This document shows positions 31,499 through 42,258 of a stretch of DNA of 64,000 nucleotides, one piece after another. Where the stretch lies: positions 372,001 through 436,000 of the forward strand of contig NZ_CP074346.1 of NCBI RefSeq assembly GCF_018343795.1, read 5' to 3'. A program made the translations under genes and the position numbers. The number at the start of each line of letters is the position of its first letter. Position 1 is the stretch's first letter. The notes beneath the pieces were generated by a model that worked only from the letters and a program-made list of their open reading frames with translations, was not told the origin of the DNA and made no database searches. The DNA comes from Phocoenobacter atlanticus subsp. cyclopteri (GTDB lineage: Bacteria; Pseudomonadota; Gammaproteobacteria; Enterobacterales; Pasteurellaceae).

Positions 31499-31528
31499 AA
31501 GCGGTCACTTTTATTAAATTTTTTGTAA
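31499..31528 (+). repeat. Uptake-signal-like repeat, degenerate tail
   Basis: AAGCGGTCAC followed by TTTTGTAA, upstream of pgsA and pepN. Confidence 0.6.
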
Positions 31529-31583
31529 TTTACCTCAAATATATTTAAACTAGGCATATAATCTAATTTTCTAAGGAAATTGT

Positions 31584-34196
31584 ATGCAACCTAAAGCGAA
31601 ACATAGAAAGGATTATCAATATCCAGATTTTACTATTAATGAAATCTATCTTGATTTTCAACTTGATTCTATTGAGACTGTCGTGACCTCTACTTTAACT
31701 GTTGAGCGTAAAAATCCACAGGCAATACAGCTACGTTTAGATGGTCATAGTTTTGAATTTTTATCATTAAAATATAATGATGCTGAATTTAAACAGTTTA
31801 CACAAGATAAAGAATCTCTTACATTAGATTTAGCCGATTACCCAAATCGGGAATTTAAACTAGAAATTAAAACCAAACTTAACCCTGCACAAAATACGTC
31901 TTTACAGGGGCTATATCAATCTGGTGATGGCATTTGTACACAATGTGAAGCTGAAGGTTTTCGTCAAATTACTTATATGCTTGATCGCCCTGATGTACTT
32001 GCAAAATATACGACAAAAGTAACCGCTTCAAAATCACAATTTCCTTTCCTACTTTCAAATGGGAATCGTGTTGCACAGGGTGAGTTAGAGAATGGGCGTC
32101 ATTGGGTTGAATGGCAAGACCCTTATCCAAAACCAAGTTATCTTTTTGCTTTAGTGGCGGGGGATTTTGATTTACTTCAAGATACTTTTACCACAATGAG
32201 TGGACGAGAGGTTGCATTAGAAATTTATGTGGATCGTGGCAATTTAGATCGAGCCTCTTGGGCAATGGAAAGTTTAAAACGTGCAATGAAATGGGATGAA
32301 GAACGTTTTGGACTAGAATATGATTTAGATATCTATATGATTGTAGCCGTCGATTTTTTCAATATGGGTGCGATGGAAAACAAAGGCTTAAATGTTTTTA
32401 ACTCTAAATACGTGTTGGCTAATTCGCAAACTGCGACGGATACTGATTATATTGATATTGAAAGTGTGATTGCTCACGAATATTTTCATAACTGGACGGG
32501 CAATCGTATTACCTGCCGTGACTGGTTCCAGCTTAGTCTAAAAGAAGGATTAACCGTATTTAGAGATCAGGAGTTTACCTCAGATTTATGGTCTCGCCCT
32601 GTGAAACGTATTGAAGATGTGCGTTTATTACGCTTAGTCCAATTTGCTGAAGATGCTAGCCCAATGTCTCATCCAATTCGCCCTGAAAAAGTAATTGAAA
32701 TGAATAATTTCTACACCGTGACTGTGTATGAAAAAGGGGCAGAAGTAATTCGAATGCTCCATACGTTATTAGGTGAAGAATTATTTCAAAAAGGAATGCA
32801 ACTTTATGTGAGCGAAAATGATGGTACTGCGGCAACTTGTGAAGATTTTGTTTCTGCAATGGAACGAGCATCAGGTATCGATTTAACACAATTCCGACGT
32901 TGGTATAGTCAATCTGGTACCCCAGAATTAACGATTAGTGATGAGTATGATGAAAGAAATTATATTTATCGCCTTAAAGTGACACAAAAAACACCTGCAA
33001 CAGCGGATCAATTGGATAAAGTGTGTTTACATATTCCACTTAAAATACAGTTATACTCCCAAGAAAAAGGGAAAAAAATTAAATTACAGTATAATGGGAA
33101 AAGGGTAAATGATGTATTAGATATCACTCAAGATCATCAAGTATTTGAGTTTCATAATGTAAAACATCAGCCAGTTCCAGCACTACTTTGTGATTTTTCA
33201 GCACCTGTACGATTAGAGTATAATTATTCTGATGAACAGCTTATTACATTGCTAAAATATACAGAAAATGATTTTGTGCGTTGGAATACGATACAAACAT
33301 TGTTTAATAATGAATTACATCAAAACTTAATTCGTTACCAACAGGATGAAGAATTAGTTCTATCTGAAACAATATTAGACGCATTAAATTTAGTTTTAGC
33401 CGATCAAAAAGATACGATGCTTACTGCTTTAATGCTCACTTTACCAAAAGAAACAGAATTTGCTGAGTTATTTACGGTAATTGATCCTGAAGGAATTGCA
33501 GCGGTACACCAATTTATGCAGCGTACTATTGCTAAAAACTTAAGAAATGAATTAATCAATACTTATCACCAAAACAGAACAGAGACTTATCAAGTTACTG
33601 TTCAAGATATTGCAAAACGAGCATTGCGTAATACGTGCTTGTCTTATTTAGCCTTTACTTCAGAGGGAAATAAGCTAGTTTTATCGCATTATCAATCAGC
33701 CAATAATATGACGGATACATTAGCCGCATTAAGTTTAAGTGCGAAAGCTCAACTTGATTGTAGAGATCAATTATTAAATGATTTTGAAGAAAAATGGCAT
33801 CACGATGGTTTGGTAATGGATAAATGGTTTACTATTCAAGGAAGCCGTCCAGATGATAATGTATTAGAGATTGTTCAAGATTTACTGGAACATCGTAGTT
33901 TTAATTTTAAAAATCCAAATCGAGTGAGATCGCTTATTGGAACCTTGTGTTCACACAACTTAAAAGCATTCCATAAAATTGATGGTTCTGGTTATCGTTT
34001 CCTTGTGGAAATTTTAATTAAACTAAATGAAATTAATCCACAAGTGGGGGCTCGTTTGATTGAACCGTTAATTAAGTTTTCTCGTTACGATACTCAACGT
34101 CAAACATTAATGCGTCGAGGCTTAAAACGTTTATTGGATATAGATAACTTATCTGATGCACTTTTTGAAAAAATAGATAAAGCATTACAACAATAG
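31584..34196 (+). CDS. pepN: Aminopeptidase N
   Basis: A zinc M1-family aminopeptidase removing N-terminal residues from peptides in the cytoplasm, 870 residues (E. coli 870). The exopeptidase motif GAMEN is at residue 262 and the zinc site HEYFH starts at residue 298, with the third ligand Glu in the LKEGLT segment. It has no signal peptide. AAGGAA precedes the start and a terminator follows directly. Confidence 0.98.
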   Translation: MQPKAKHRKDYQYPDFTINEIYLDFQLDSIETVVTSTLTVERKNPQAIQLRLDGHSFEFLSLKYNDAEFKQFTQDKESLTLDLADYPNREFKLEIKTKLNPAQNTSLQGLYQSGDGICTQCEAEGFRQITYMLDRPDVLAKYTTKVTASKSQFPFLLSNGNRVAQGELENGRHWVEWQDPYPKPSYLFALVAGDFDLLQDTFTTMSGREVALEIYVDRGNLDRASWAMESLKRAMKWDEERFGLEYDLDIYMIVAVDFFNMGAMENKGLNVFNSKYVLANSQTATDTDYIDIESVIAHEYFHNWTGNRITCRDWFQLSLKEGLTVFRDQEFTSDLWSRPVKRIEDVRLLRLVQFAEDASPMSHPIRPEKVIEMNNFYTVTVYEKGAEVIRMLHTLLGEELFQKGMQLYVSENDGTAATCEDFVSAMERASGIDLTQFRRWYSQSGTPELTISDEYDERNYIYRLKVTQKTPATADQLDKVCLHIPLKIQLYSQEKGKKIKLQYNGKRVNDVLDITQDHQVFEFHNVKHQPVPALLCDFSAPVRLEYNYSDEQLITLLKYTENDFVRWNTIQTLFNNELHQNLIRYQQDEELVLSETILDALNLVLADQKDTMLTALMLTLPKETEFAELFTVIDPEGIAAVHQFMQRTIAKNLRNELINTYHQNRTETYQVTVQDIAKRALRNTCLSYLAFTSEGNKLVLSHYQSANNMTDTLAALSLSAKAQLDCRDQLLNDFEEKWHHDGLVMDKWFTIQGSRPDDNVLEIVQDLLEHRSFNFKNPNRVRSLIGTLCSHNLKAFHKIDGSGYRFLVEILIKLNEINPQVGARLIEPLIKFSRYDTQRQTLMRRGLKRLLDIDNLSDALFEKIDKALQQ

Positions 34197-34202
34197 TATT
34201 GG

Positions 34203-34236
34203 AGAAAGGGAGTTCACATAATCCCTTTTCGTTTTG
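34203..34236 (+). terminator. pepN terminator
   Basis: GAAAGGGA pairs with TCCCTTTTC and is followed by GTTTTG. Confidence 0.7.
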
Positions 34237-34261
34237 TAAAACAATTATTTTAAGGAAACAA

Positions 34262-34699
34262 ATGGAATTAAAACTCCCACCACCAGTGATATTTTTAAGT
34301 TGTGCATTATTAATGAAGTTTATGCCTAAATTAGGGGTGTTTAATTGTCATATCAGCATAATTATTGTGGTTATTTGTGTTGCTATCATTATTGATATGA
34401 TGAGTTTATGGGTCTTTTTCAAAGAAAAAACAACGGCGAGTCCTTTTAATCCAAATAAAACCTCAACTTTAGTTACTTATGGTATTTATGGTGTTACTCG
34501 AAATCCAATGTATTTAAGCCTTGCAATGTATTTATTTGCTTGGGGATTGTGGCTTGGAAATAGTGTAAGCTTAGTTGGTATTGTATTGTTTTGCCTTTAT
34601 ATTACCTATTTTCAGATTTACCCTGAAGAACGTTATTTAGAAAAACAATTTGGTGAAATGTATCGCCAATACAAAAAAAGAGTAAGACGCTGGATTTAG
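34262..34699 (+). CDS. Isoprenylcysteine carboxyl methyltransferase family membrane protein
   Basis: A 145-residue membrane protein with four hydrophobic helices and the family's C-terminal signature: GVTRNPMYLSL, then YPEERYLEKQFGEMYRQYKKRVRRW. Bacterial members are SAM-dependent methyltransferases of unknown substrate. An open extension upstream begins at a TTG at 34199 inside the pepN terminator; AAGGAAACA before the ATG at 34262 decides the start. Confidence 0.85.
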   Translation: MELKLPPPVIFLSCALLMKFMPKLGVFNCHISIIIVVICVAIIIDMMSLWVFFKEKTTASPFNPNKTSTLVTYGIYGVTRNPMYLSLAMYLFAWGLWLGNSVSLVGIVLFCLYITYFQIYPEERYLEKQFGEMYRQYKKRVRRWI

Positions 34700-34709
34700 A
34701 GATTAAAAG

Positions 34710-34739
34710 AGCGGTTACATTACTTTAAGAATTTGCAAA
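34710..34739 (+). repeat. Uptake-signal-like repeat
   Basis: AGCGGTTAC with TTTGCAAA at 34732-34739, just after the methyltransferase gene. Confidence 0.75.
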
Positions 34740-34763
34740 ATAGGGCATAAATGCCCTATTTAA
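34738..34763. terminator. Terminator of tdk, probably bidirectional
   Basis: AATAGGGCAT pairs with ATGCCCTATT with T-rich sequence beyond both arms, between converging genes. Confidence 0.75.
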
Positions 34764-34782
34764 TAAAAAGTATAATTGACTT

Positions 34783-35364
34783 TTATAACTGACCTGTTTT
34801 CTCTTTATAATGACGACGACAGACCGCTAAATAGCTATCATTACCACCAATTTGGATCTGAGCGCCTTGGGTAATAGCTTCCCCTTTCTCATTCATTCGG
34901 ATAACAAAATTTGCTTTTGAACCGCAATAACAAATTGTTTTTAACTCTTTAAGTTGATCCGCCCAAGAAAGGAGATAACGACTTCCTTCAAATAATTCAG
35001 ATTGAAAATCGGTGCGTAAGCCATAGCAAAGAACAGGAATTTTGAGTTTATCTACCACTTCTGTTAACTGATAAACTTGTGCTTTACTTAGAAATTGTGC
35101 TTCATCAATGAGTACACAATGTAGTGGATTTTCTTTAATATATTGAGCGATTTCTTCAAATAAATCAGAGTCTGATCTAAATAATAACGCCTCTTGTGAA
35201 ATACCAATACGAGAAGAGACTTTTCCCACTCCAAAGCGATCGTCAATCGCAGCAGTATAAACAAGGGTACTCATTCCTCTTTCTTGATAGTTGTAAGATG
35301 ATTGTAGCAGGGTCGTTGATTTTCCTGCATTCATTGATGAATAGTAAAAATAGAGTTTTGCCAT
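34783..35364 (-). CDS. tdk: Thymidine kinase
   Basis: Phosphorylates thymidine in the salvage pathway. It has 193 residues with the P-loop [11 protein letters not shown], the DEAQFL Walker B region (residues about 88-93) and the cysteine pair of the zinc lasso (CYCGSKA, and CRRHY near the end). Typical type II bacterial enzyme. Confidence 0.96.
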   Translation of the reverse strand: MAKLYFYYSSMNAGKSTTLLQSSYNYQERGMSTLVYTAAIDDRFGVGKVSSRIGISQEALLFRSDSDLFEEIAQYIKENPLHCVLIDEAQFLSKAQVYQLTEVVDKLKIPVLCYGLRTDFQSELFEGSRYLLSWADQLKELKTICYCGSKANFVIRMNEKGEAITQGAQIQIGGNDSYLAVCRRHYKEKTGQL

Positions 35365-35394
35365 AATAATTTATATGTAAAAAAGAGTTGTATG

Positions 35395-35425
35395 TAAAAA
35401 AACGGCTAATAATAATCAGCCGTTT
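35395..35425 (-). terminator. zapB terminator
   Basis: On the minus strand ACGGCTGAT pairs with ATTAGCCGT and is followed by seven T residues. Confidence 0.85.
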
Positions 35426-35439
35426 AATAGTAAATAATA

Positions 35440-35658
35440 TTAGATATTATCAATTTGCCCAAGTAGAGAGCGTACACGATCTTGCCATTTGTCTTGCTCT
35501 GCTTTTAACGCTTCATTTTCTTGAGTGAGTTTTTCTTTGATTGAATTTAGTTCGTTGTTCTTTCCTTTGAACTCTTCAACTTCAAGTTGTAACAGTTGAA
35601 TGGTTTCAACCGTTTCTCTAATTTTTTTCTCTAATTGATCAAGAATTTCAACAGACAT
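35440..35658 (-). CDS. zapB: Cell division protein ZapB
   Basis: A 72-residue, almost wholly coiled-coil protein (MSVEILDQLEKKIRETVETI start) that supports the Z ring through ZapA. Length, heptad pattern and the conserved EALKAEQDKWQDRVRSLLGQ end match ZapB. It is a single-gene unit ending in its own terminator. Confidence 0.9.
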   Translation of the reverse strand: MSVEILDQLEKKIRETVETIQLLQLEVEEFKGKNNELNSIKEKLTQENEALKAEQDKWQDRVRSLLGQIDNI

Positions 35659-35766
35659 AATTTTTTCCTTAGTTTGATGATGATTACGGATTATAATCGA
35701 ATTAGTTTACCTTTTCAGCTAAAAGTTTATTTAGATCTGAAAATTATGTTTAAGTGATTAATTTTT

Positions 35767-35800
35767 ATAAAAAACCCTATACTAATTACTTAGTTAGGGC
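35767..35800 (-). terminator. ftsH terminator
   Basis: On the minus strand GCCCTAACTAA pairs imperfectly with TTAGTATAGGG, followed by six T residues. Confidence 0.8.
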
Positions 35801-35815
35801 TTTAAAACCATTATC

Positions 35816-37732
35816 TTATAACATATTAGGTACAGAATTATCTGAACTTTCTTCTGCTTCTATATCTTTTAATTGTCCTTTTTCATCGGAATCATTATTT
35901 GATGATGTGGAATTATTATCATCATTCCAACCTTCAGGATCTTCAACTGGACGACGTTCCATTAATGCCTTAATTTGTGGCATATCAATCGTCTCATATT
36001 TCATTAATGCATCTTTCATTGAGTGAAGAATATCCATATTATCAGATAGACATTTTCTCGCTCGTTCGTAGCTACGTTCAACAATTTTACGGACTTCTTC
36101 ATCAATAAGTTTAGCCGTTTCTTCTGAGACGACTTTTGGAGCACCAAAACCTTCATCATCTTTATAGAGAATAGGACCAAGATTTTCTGAAAATCCCCAT
36201 TCAGTCACCATTCTACGAGCTAAACCAGAGGCGACCTGAATATCACTAGATGCACCCGTTGAGATATTTTCTTTACCATAAATAATTTCTTCCGCTAAAC
36301 GTCCACCGTAAACACTTGCAAGTTTACTTTCAATTTGTTTATGGCTCATACTTATACGATCACCTTCAGGCAAGAAGAAGGTTACTCCTAAGGCTTGTCC
36401 ACGCGGGATGATAGTTACTTTATGAACAGGGTCGTGTTCAGGCATCAAATACCCAACAATAGCGTGTCCAGCTTCGTGATAGGCCGTCGATTCTTTTTGT
36501 TCTTCCGTCATAATCATTGAACGACGTTCAGGACCCATATTGATCTTATCTTTTGCTTTTTCAAAATTTTCCATTGTCACAGTTTTTTGATTTGATCGAG
36601 CAGAAAAAAGAGCCGCCTCATTTACAAGGTTTGCTAGGTCAGCCCCAGAATAACCTGGAGTACCACGAGCAATAATCATTGGATCAACATCAGCAGCGAT
36701 TGGCACTTTTCTCATATGTACTTTTAAGATATGCTCACGACCACGTACATCAGGTAACCCAACCATCACTTGGCGGTCGAAACGACCAGGACGAGTTAAT
36801 GCATTATCTAACACATCAGAACGGTTGGTGGCAGCAATAACAATGACGCCTTCATTTCCTTCAAAACCATCCATTTCAACTAACATCTGGTTTAAGGTTT
36901 GTTCACGTTCATCGTGTCCACCACTAAAGCCCGCTCCACCACGTTTACGACCTACTGCATCAATTTCATCAATAAAGATGATACAAGGTGCATTTTTCTT
37001 CGCTTGTTCAAATAAATCACGAACACGAGACGCCCCTACACCAACAAACATTTCGACAAAGTCAGAACCTGCCATAGTAAAGAATGGCACTTTCGCTTCA
37101 CCTGCGATAGCTTTTGCTAGAAGGGTTTTACCTGTTCCCGGTGGACCAACCATTAAAATACCTTTTGGAATTCGTCCACCCAGCTTTTGGAATTTAGAAG
37201 GATCACTTAAAAAATCAACGACTTCACTGACTTCTTCTTTTGCTTCATCGCAACCTGCTACATCTGCAAAAGTTGTTTTTACTTGATCAGGAGATAGCAT
37301 TTTAGCTTTGCTCTTTCCAAAGCCCATTGCTTTACCACCACCGCCTTGCATTTGACGCATATAAAATAGCCAAAAGCCGATCAACAACATCATTGGGAAC
37401 CAAGAAATAAAGATTTGAGATAAGAAACTTCTTTGCTCTTGTGGTTGCCCTGAAACAACAACATCTTTTTTAAGAAGTTCATTTAATAGATCACGATCAG
37501 GAAGAGGCATTACAGTTTGATATTTAGTGCCGTCTTTTTTCGTGACTAAAATAGTTTCATCGCTTGATTTAAAATCAACACCTTTTAAGTGATGATTGTC
37601 TAAATCCTTGATAAAGGTAGAATATTCCACCGTATTGGCAGAAGTATTAATAGAATTAAATCCTTCAAAAGCAGTCATCAAAACAACGGCGACTACCACC
37701 CAAAGTAAAACGTTTTTAACCATATCGTTCAA
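35816..37732 (-). CDS. ftsH: ATP-dependent zinc metalloprotease FtsH
   Basis: A membrane-bound AAA protease that degrades regulators such as LpxC and misassembled membrane proteins. It has 638 residues: a short N-terminal helix, a periplasmic loop, a second helix (about residues 98-118), the AAA domain with GPPGTGKT (residue 196) and the protease domain with HEAGH (residue 419). Start: the reading begins at a TTG (37732) spaced well from AGAGGAA; an ATG three codons in (37723) matches the usual start MVKN but is far from that site. The C-terminal tail is acidic. It follows rlmE as in E. coli. Confidence 0.96.
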   Translation of the reverse strand: MNDMVKNVLLWVVVAVVLMTAFEGFNSINTSANTVEYSTFIKDLDNHHLKGVDFKSSDETILVTKKDGTKYQTVMPLPDRDLLNELLKKDVVVSGQPQEQRSFLSQIFISWFPMMLLIGFWLFYMRQMQGGGGKAMGFGKSKAKMLSPDQVKTTFADVAGCDEAKEEVSEVVDFLSDPSKFQKLGGRIPKGILMVGPPGTGKTLLAKAIAGEAKVPFFTMAGSDFVEMFVGVGASRVRDLFEQAKKNAPCIIFIDEIDAVGRKRGGAGFSGGHDEREQTLNQMLVEMDGFEGNEGVIVIAATNRSDVLDNALTRPGRFDRQVMVGLPDVRGREHILKVHMRKVPIAADVDPMIIARGTPGYSGADLANLVNEAALFSARSNQKTVTMENFEKAKDKINMGPERRSMIMTEEQKESTAYHEAGHAIVGYLMPEHDPVHKVTIIPRGQALGVTFFLPEGDRISMSHKQIESKLASVYGGRLAEEIIYGKENISTGASSDIQVASGLARRMVTEWGFSENLGPILYKDDEGFGAPKVVSEETAKLIDEEVRKIVERSYERARKCLSDNMDILHSMKDALMKYETIDMPQIKALMERRPVEDPEGWNDDNNSTSSNNDSDEKGQLKDIEAEESSDNSVPNML

Positions 37733-37800
37733 GGTTAATTTCCTCTATATGTAATAAATTATGTATAAGGGTACTACAAAATGCATATTTAAACTATGCT

Positions 37801-37831
37801 AAGCGGTCAGATTTATTTAAAAATTTGCAAA
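37801..37831 (+). repeat. Uptake-signal-like repeat
   Basis: AAGCGGTCAG with TTTGCAAA at 37824-37831, between rlmE and ftsH. Confidence 0.8.
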
Positions 37832-37833
37832 AT

Positions 37834-38460
37834 CTATCCTTTGTATCCCATTGCGACAATATAAACTTCACGAGATCGTCCACGAGAAGCCTCAGGTTTA
37901 CGTACTTTAACTTTCGTAAACATTGTCCGAATTTCTTTTAAATATTCATCAAAGCCTTCTCCTTGAAACACTTTCACAACAAAACTTCCGTTTTTAGTTA
38001 AAACTTGACGACACATATCTAGGGCAAGTTCGACTAAATACATTGAACGGGGAATATCCACTGATGGTAAGCCACTAAAATTAGGTGCCATATCAGACAT
38101 TACTACATCGACTTTCTTTGCACCTACTCTTTCAAGTAATGCGTGGAGGACACTTTCTTCTCGAAAATCACCTTGTAGAAAATCAACACCTGCAATAGGG
38201 TTCATATCTAAAATATCACAGGCAATGACACGCCCTTTTCCTCCAATTTGAGAAACCGCATACTGTGACCAGCCACCAGGTGCTGCTCCTAAATCAACAA
38301 TAGTCATTCCTTGTTTGAATAAATGGTCGGTTTGTTGAATTTCGTCAATTTTAAAATAAGCACGTGAACGCAACTTTTGTTTATGTGCTTTTTGGACAAA
38401 TCGATCTTTAAAATGTTCAGCAAGCCATCGTGATGAACTTGCACTTCGTTTTTTACTCAT
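37834..38460 (-). CDS. rlmE: 23S rRNA 2'-O-methyltransferase RlmE (FtsJ/RrmJ)
   Basis: Methylates the 2'-hydroxyl of U2552 in 23S rRNA. It has 208 residues (E. coli 209) with SAM motif [18 protein letters not shown] (motif IV) and [11 protein letters not shown], and the K-D-K-E set typical of the family. It lies about 100 bases before ftsH, with an uptake signal between them. Confidence 0.95.
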   Translation of the reverse strand: MSKKRSASSSRWLAEHFKDRFVQKAHKQKLRSRAYFKIDEIQQTDHLFKQGMTIVDLGAAPGGWSQYAVSQIGGKGRVIACDILDMNPIAGVDFLQGDFREESVLHALLERVGAKKVDVVMSDMAPNFSGLPSVDIPRSMYLVELALDMCRQVLTKNGSFVVKVFQGEGFDEYLKEIRTMFTKVKVRKPEASRGRSREVYIVAMGYKG

Positions 38461-38651
38461 TAATTATTTCTTCTTTTTCTAAAGTTATTCTCTAATAATA
38501 AGGGTGAAATTATTTAATTCAAGTACAATTTTGTGTTTATTGTAAATTTAATCAATAAAAATAAAAAATTGTTGCAGTCAGAGTATTGCGAGAAATAAAA
38601 TTTTCTGCTAGGGTTAAAAACTTACATATTTTGTGTTTTTCGGGAGAATTT

Positions 38652-39863
38652 ATGAAGAGCAATACATTTGGAAGTGCCTTAATTGTTGCAGGCACCACAA
38701 TAGGAGCAGGAATGTTGGCAATGCCACTCACCTCTGCTGAAATGGGATTTAGCTATACGCTTATTTTACTTTTTTTGTTATGGGGTTTACTCTCTTATAG
38801 TGGCTTACTTTTTGTGGAAGTGTATCAAAAAGCACCCAGAACAAATGCAGGAATTGCGACTCTTGCAGAACAGTATTTTGGTATAGCAGGTCGTGTGATC
38901 GCAACTATTGCATTAGTGGTTTTTATGTATGCAATTATTGCCGCCTACGTCTCTGGTGGAGGCTCACTTCTTTCAGGCTTATTGCCTTTTTTAGGGGATA
39001 AAGCAACACCTGTTGCAATTGTGGTATTTACCATCATTTTAGGCTTATTTGTCAGTATTGGAACTAGAAGCGTTGATTTTCTTACTCGTGTGCTATTTAT
39101 TATAAAATTAATTGCCTTCTTTTTTGTATTATTAATGATGTTGCCAAAAGTGACAACAGAAAATTTAAGTGCAATGCCATTAAAAGATTTTGTCATTATT
39201 TCCGCAAGCCCTGTATTTTTCACCTCTTTTGGCTTTCACGTGGTTATTCCAAGTTTAAATCGCTATCTTGAGGGAAATGTAAAGCGTTTACGTTCCGCGA
39301 TTATTATTGGTACCGGTATTCCATTGGTCGCCTATATTTTATGGCAAATGGCGACTCACGGAGCGTTAAGCCAAGCAGAATTTGTGAAAATTTTAACCAA
39401 TGAACCAACATTAAATGGTTTAGTAAATGCCACTAAACATATTACAGGCAGTAATTTTATTGGTGAAGCGGTACGTTTATTTTCCACATTAGCATTAGTC
39501 ACTTCATTTTTAGGCGTTGCATTAAGTTTATTACATTGTTTAGATGATCTGTTGAAACGAGTAAATATTGAAGCAGGTCAAACCATATTAAGTCTATTAA
39601 CATTCTTGCCACCACTTGCGTTTGCATTATTTTATCCAGAAGGCTTTATTATGGCATTGGGTTACGCAGGACAAATGTTTACTTTCTATGGGTTGGTATT
39701 ACCAATCGGAATGGTATGGAGAATGAGAAAACTTTATCCAGATCTACCATATCGAGTATTTGGTGGAAATATTTCATTAGTCATAGCTCTGATTTTAGGT
39801 TTATTGATTATGAGTGTACCATTCTTAATTCAAGCAGGTTATTTACCAAAAGTTGTTGGATAA
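38652..39863 (+). CDS. tyrP: Tyrosine-specific transport protein
   Basis: A 403-residue amino acid/proton symporter of the hydroxy/aromatic amino acid permease family with about 11 helices. The N-terminus (GSALIVAGTTIGAGMLAMPL) and length match TyrP, and TSFGFHVVIPSL and ATSFLGVALSLL are family segments. The frame extends 22 codons upstream, but GGGAG precedes the ATG at 38652 and that is where homology begins. TyrP is more likely than Mtr or TnaB on sequence. Confidence 0.9.
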   Translation: MKSNTFGSALIVAGTTIGAGMLAMPLTSAEMGFSYTLILLFLLWGLLSYSGLLFVEVYQKAPRTNAGIATLAEQYFGIAGRVIATIALVVFMYAIIAAYVSGGGSLLSGLLPFLGDKATPVAIVVFTIILGLFVSIGTRSVDFLTRVLFIIKLIAFFFVLLMMLPKVTTENLSAMPLKDFVIISASPVFFTSFGFHVVIPSLNRYLEGNVKRLRSAIIIGTGIPLVAYILWQMATHGALSQAEFVKILTNEPTLNGLVNATKHITGSNFIGEAVRLFSTLALVTSFLGVALSLLHCLDDLLKRVNIEAGQTILSLLTFLPPLAFALFYPEGFIMALGYAGQMFTFYGLVLPIGMVWRMRKLYPDLPYRVFGGNISLVIALILGLLIMSVPFLIQAGYLPKVVG

Positions 39864-39891
39864 TTAGCAAAGAATCTAGGTTTAACTAAAA

Positions 39892-39924
39892 GGACTGACA
39901 CCTGTTGAATACAGAACTCAGTCC
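39892..39924. other. Hairpin after tyrP
   Basis: GGACTGA pairs with TCAGTCC over a 19-base loop, with no T run. The adjoining text (GTCCAAAATTTGGGG near 39953) reads like the tip of a lost insertion sequence, but no transposase remains. Confidence 0.35.
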
Positions 39925-40014
39925 CTTATGTTTAGCTTCTTAATTATAAACCGTCCAAAATTTGGGGCCGTTCACATATCCTGTCTATTTTTAGTTATTT
40001 TATTAATCAATCAG

Positions 40015-41847
40015 TTATTGATGAAACCAAGCATTTTGCTCGATAGTTTTCATCAATTCTTTATGATCAACTTCGTGATCCTCAACTAAACTATAATCAC
40101 TATTTTGACGAACTTCATTTTGAAACATTTTATTTGGTAAGTTTGAAAAAACATAAGTATATGATTTTGTTAAAATAGCATTATTATTCCAATTAGAAAT
40201 AAACACACTGTTTCGATGAAAATCGTTAGCAAATAAATTATAGCCATTTGAATAATCTTTCGGATCATTTTTTACGCCAATATAACTTAATAATGTTGGG
40301 ACAACATCTAAGTGAGAAGTGAGTTTATTAATTTCTTTATGCTCTTTCGTTGGCATCTTTACAATAAAAGGAACCTGTGTTTGTGCGGTAGAGAAACTGG
40401 AGTTATGTCCAAAATTTCCGTGGCTAAAAAATTCTTGTCCGTGATCACTGGTGTATATGATAATTGAATTATCATATAGCCCTTTTTCTTTCAGTTTATC
40501 AACAATCTTTGCAAAGAGCATATCATTATAGTAAATAGAGTTTTTATAGCCATTGATAACAAAAGGTAAATCTTTACTATCTTTATTTAATGTTAAATAA
40601 TTGATTTCCCCTTTTGTTGGGAATTTATGACTTTCTTCAGGAAAAGAATTTCCGTGTGGTGCATCCATAAATAAAAATGCAAATTGTGGTTGTTTCGGGT
40701 CAATTTTATCAATCAATTCAAGTAGTTTAGTTGAACTTTGTTGATCTTTTTCCCAAGGTTCACCATCAAATTTATCATAAACACTTTGTTGAATATTAAC
40801 ATAAGCCGTTTTTAAAAATTCTGGCCAGGAAGTGTTGGTACTTGAAACAATATTAATGTTGTAATTTTGTGATTTTAAATAGTCGAATAGAACGGTACCT
40901 TTTCTTGCTGGATAAAAAGAAAACCAATAGCTTGAATTTAAACCGTAAAGTAATGAAAAAATTCCAAATCTTGTTGAATTCCCACCTGAAAAATGTTGAT
41001 TATAAACCAATGAATCTTGCTGAAATTGAACCAAATTTGGTGTAATTTCTGGAGTAATATATTGAGCATTAATTGAATCACTCGCAATAATAAAGATATT
41101 CACTTTATTTAATTTGTCTGTAGAAATTAGAGGTGATTTTGGATAATTCAAACTTGTTGTTTGAGATATATAATTCTCCGCTTGTTTTACTACTTTAAAT
41201 CCTAAATAGCGATGAGCAAAAGATTTAAATGTTAAAGGTTGATATAGAGGAATGGCTTTAAATGGCTGTATCAATTCATTTTTTGATGAAAGTGAAGCAA
41301 AACCATAAGAAATTTTTTCAGTAAGAATAATTAATAGCAATGGTAATAAAATAAATTTATTAATTTTTTTATTTTTGGTGCGTAATTTTTCTAGTGATTG
41401 AGTATTATTTGATAGTTTATTGACTAAGTAAATTTCAAATAGAATGCCTATTCCTACACACAATATAGAAAAGATGATAGGCATCATTCCCAACTGAATA
41501 GAATCAAACGCCTTTGGACTCATTAAAATATTTAATACCATTGCATTAATATGAAAATGATATAAACGATAAATAAAGAAGTCAGTAACTAATGCAATAT
41601 CAACAATTAAGAAGCATAACGCAATAAAATAGAGCCCTTTTTTCCCTAAAAATTGAAAAAGAAAAAGAGCAAGGTATAACAACGCATATAAAATAGCAGC
41701 ACTAGAAATTGCCCCTAAAATACTTAATGTAAGGGAAAGAGCAGTATAGTTGCTATTAAAAATAAGAAAGCTAAGAAATATCAGAGTAGTTAAAAAGAAA
41801 TTGTATTTATATAGTAAAGAAAATTTCACGATATTTTGTTTTAACAT
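40015..41847 (-). CDS. YejM-like (DUF3413) inner-membrane sulfatase-fold protein
   Basis: A 610-residue protein with about five N-terminal transmembrane helices and a periplasmic sulfatase-type domain from about residue 245. It resembles E. coli YejM/PbgA/LapC, which controls LPS synthesis through LapB and FtsH; shared segments include FHINAMVLNILMSP and GGNSTRFGIFSLLYG. Unlike E. coli YejM it seems to keep a full metal site: IIASDS, the Ser/Thr nucleophile in GGNSTRFG, and TSDHGQEF followed by FGHN. It could thus be an active hydrolase or phosphoethanolamine-type transferase; this is inference. Not next to yejK here, although yejK is at the right edge. Confidence 0.75.
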   Translation of the reverse strand: MLKQNIVKFSLLYKYNFFLTTLIFLSFLIFNSNYTALSLTLSILGAISSAAILYALLYLALFLFQFLGKKGLYFIALCFLIVDIALVTDFFIYRLYHFHINAMVLNILMSPKAFDSIQLGMMPIIFSILCVGIGILFEIYLVNKLSNNTQSLEKLRTKNKKINKFILLPLLLIILTEKISYGFASLSSKNELIQPFKAIPLYQPLTFKSFAHRYLGFKVVKQAENYISQTTSLNYPKSPLISTDKLNKVNIFIIASDSINAQYITPEITPNLVQFQQDSLVYNQHFSGGNSTRFGIFSLLYGLNSSYWFSFYPARKGTVLFDYLKSQNYNINIVSSTNTSWPEFLKTAYVNIQQSVYDKFDGEPWEKDQQSSTKLLELIDKIDPKQPQFAFLFMDAPHGNSFPEESHKFPTKGEINYLTLNKDSKDLPFVINGYKNSIYYNDMLFAKIVDKLKEKGLYDNSIIIYTSDHGQEFFSHGNFGHNSSFSTAQTQVPFIVKMPTKEHKEINKLTSHLDVVPTLLSYIGVKNDPKDYSNGYNLFANDFHRNSVFISNWNNNAILTKSYTYVFSNLPNKMFQNEVRQNSDYSLVEDHEVDHKELMKTIEQNAWFHQ

Positions 41848-41990
41848 TATTTTTATTCTCTATTTTTGAAATAAATGGCTCTAAAAAGTAAGAGGAATTA
41901 TAACTAAATTTGTATATTAGAGTAAGAAATATTTGATTTAAGGTTGTTTAATTTTTATAGTCGTTAGGTCAAGGTCGTATTTGAAATTTT

Positions 41991-42108
41991 CCCCCTCCTA
42001 GCCTCCCCCCGCAAGTGGTGTACAACCTAAACTCCTCCTCCACTTAAAAAAAGAATAACTAAACCCCAAATTCCCTCCTCCGCTTGCGGGGGAGGGCTAG
42101 GGTGGGGG
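41991..42108. repeat. GC-rich inverted repeat element in an AT-rich gap
   Basis: CCCCCTCCTAGCC (41991-42003), CCCCCCGCAAG and, 66 bases on, CTTGCGGGGGAGGGCTAGG (42082-42100) form a large imperfect stem. The right half also folds on itself. Its base composition differs strongly from all neighbours. It looks like a dispersed non-coding repeat of the type found between genes in related bacteria. Confidence 0.7.
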
Positions 42109-42156
42109 CATTTAATTTTTAAATCAATAACTAAAAGTTTACGGTTACCCTGTTAT

Positions 42157-42186
42157 AGCGGTAACATCTTCTTTAAAATTTGCAAA
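42157..42186 (+). repeat. Uptake-signal-like repeat
   Basis: AGCGGTAAC with TTTGCAAA at 42179-42186. Confidence 0.75.
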
Positions 42187-42258
42187 TTTAATACTTTACC
42201 ATTTTACTCTATAAATGCTATATAATAACCATCAAACAAACTGACAAAGGTTTTTAGT

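Larger units (their letters stand above)
41848..42258. other. Gene-free stretch between the YejM-like gene and the permease
   Basis: No open frame of note. It contains the GC-rich inverted repeat (41991-42108) and an uptake-signal-like repeat (42157-42186). Confidence 0.6.

Noticed and set aside
31417-31557. 47-codon N-terminal extension of pgsA.
   Set aside because: The PgsA family starts at [13 protein letters not shown]; the extension is unlike any homologue.
36825-37286. 153-residue open frame opposite ftsH.
   Set aside because: It mirrors the conserved AAA domain of ftsH and has no independent start signal or recognisable domain.
38461-38651. Possible TyrR box upstream of tyrP.
   Set aside because: Only one half (TGTAAA) is present; the TTTACA half is missing at the right spacing.
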